From Myxococcales bacterium (GTDB lineage Bacteria > Myxococcota > Polyangia > Fen-1088): DNA of 5,348 bases. Below the pieces are notes generated by a model. The model ran no database searches, had not been told where the DNA came from, and saw only the letters and a program-made list of their open reading frames with translations. The DNA is taken from NCBI GenBank assembly GCA_003159055.1, contig PMLH01000591.1:1-5348 (forward strand), written 5' to 3'. Position numbers and translations under genes: made by a program. This document shows, piece by piece, positions 5,329 to 5,348 of the stretch (positions are counted from its first letter, which is position 1; each line of letters starts with the position of its first letter).

Positions 5329-5348
5329 AGGGCGTCTGAAAAGTTGTC
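5329..5348. other. Non-coding tail at the window edge
   Basis: Twenty bases follow the stop codon of the AgmX-type gene (AGGGCGTCTGAAAAGTTGTC). No hairpin can close within this length; it could be the left arm of a terminator or repeat cut by the window edge. Confidence 0.3.

Noticed and set aside
4140..5339. 399-codon plus-strand open frame inside the AgmX-type gene, and a 302-codon minus-strand frame at 4255-5163
   Set aside because: Both are Arg/Gly/His- or Ala/Asp-rich translations of a well-supported gene in other frames.
3683..5342. GTCTGAAAA present at 3683-3691 and 5334-5342
   Set aside because: A 9-mer shared twice in a window of this size is expected by chance and the flanks do not match.

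Overview
The window is GC-rich and reads as chromosomal DNA of a myxobacterium-like organism (phylum Myxococcota, formerly Deltaproteobacteria). The evidence is the combination of a secreted TPR protein with a Pro/Ala-rich linker and two C-terminal membrane helices, a very cysteine-rich secreted protein with CGG-type Cys modules, and a single-pass protein ending in the AgmX/PglI (TonB-like) C-terminal domain. This placement is inferred from protein style; no marker gene is present.

Layout. (1) Bases 1-812, minus strand: the N-terminal 270 codons of a BadF/BadG/BcrA/BcrD (HgdC-type) ATPase, an activator of radical-type 2-hydroxyacyl-CoA or aryl-CoA dehydratases/reductases. The gene runs off the left edge. 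(2) 813-1097: divergent intergenic region with a structured, three-half-site leader in front of the activase. (3) 1098-3073, plus strand: a two-gene unit with a 4-base stop/start overlap, encoding the TPR/two-helix protein (TTG start) and the Cys-rich exported protein. (4) 3074-3232: the gap between two convergent genes, filled by an imperfect 158-bp palindrome. (5) 3233-3562, minus strand: a small periplasmic class I c-type cytochrome with a strong ribosome binding site. (6) 3563-3876: divergent intergenic region with four short dyads upstream of the next gene. (7) 3877-5328, plus strand: the complete AgmX/PglI-C-terminal-domain protein. The last 20 bases are non-coding.

Only the TPR/Cys-rich pair looks like a true operon. 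Both products are envelope proteins, so they may act at the same site. The cytochrome and the AgmX-type protein are divergently arranged and could share control through the 314-bp spacer. No CRISPR array, tRNA, rRNA, transposase, phage gene or recognisable defence system is visible. The least explained element is the long palindrome between the convergent stops. I do not see a convincing new multi-gene system.
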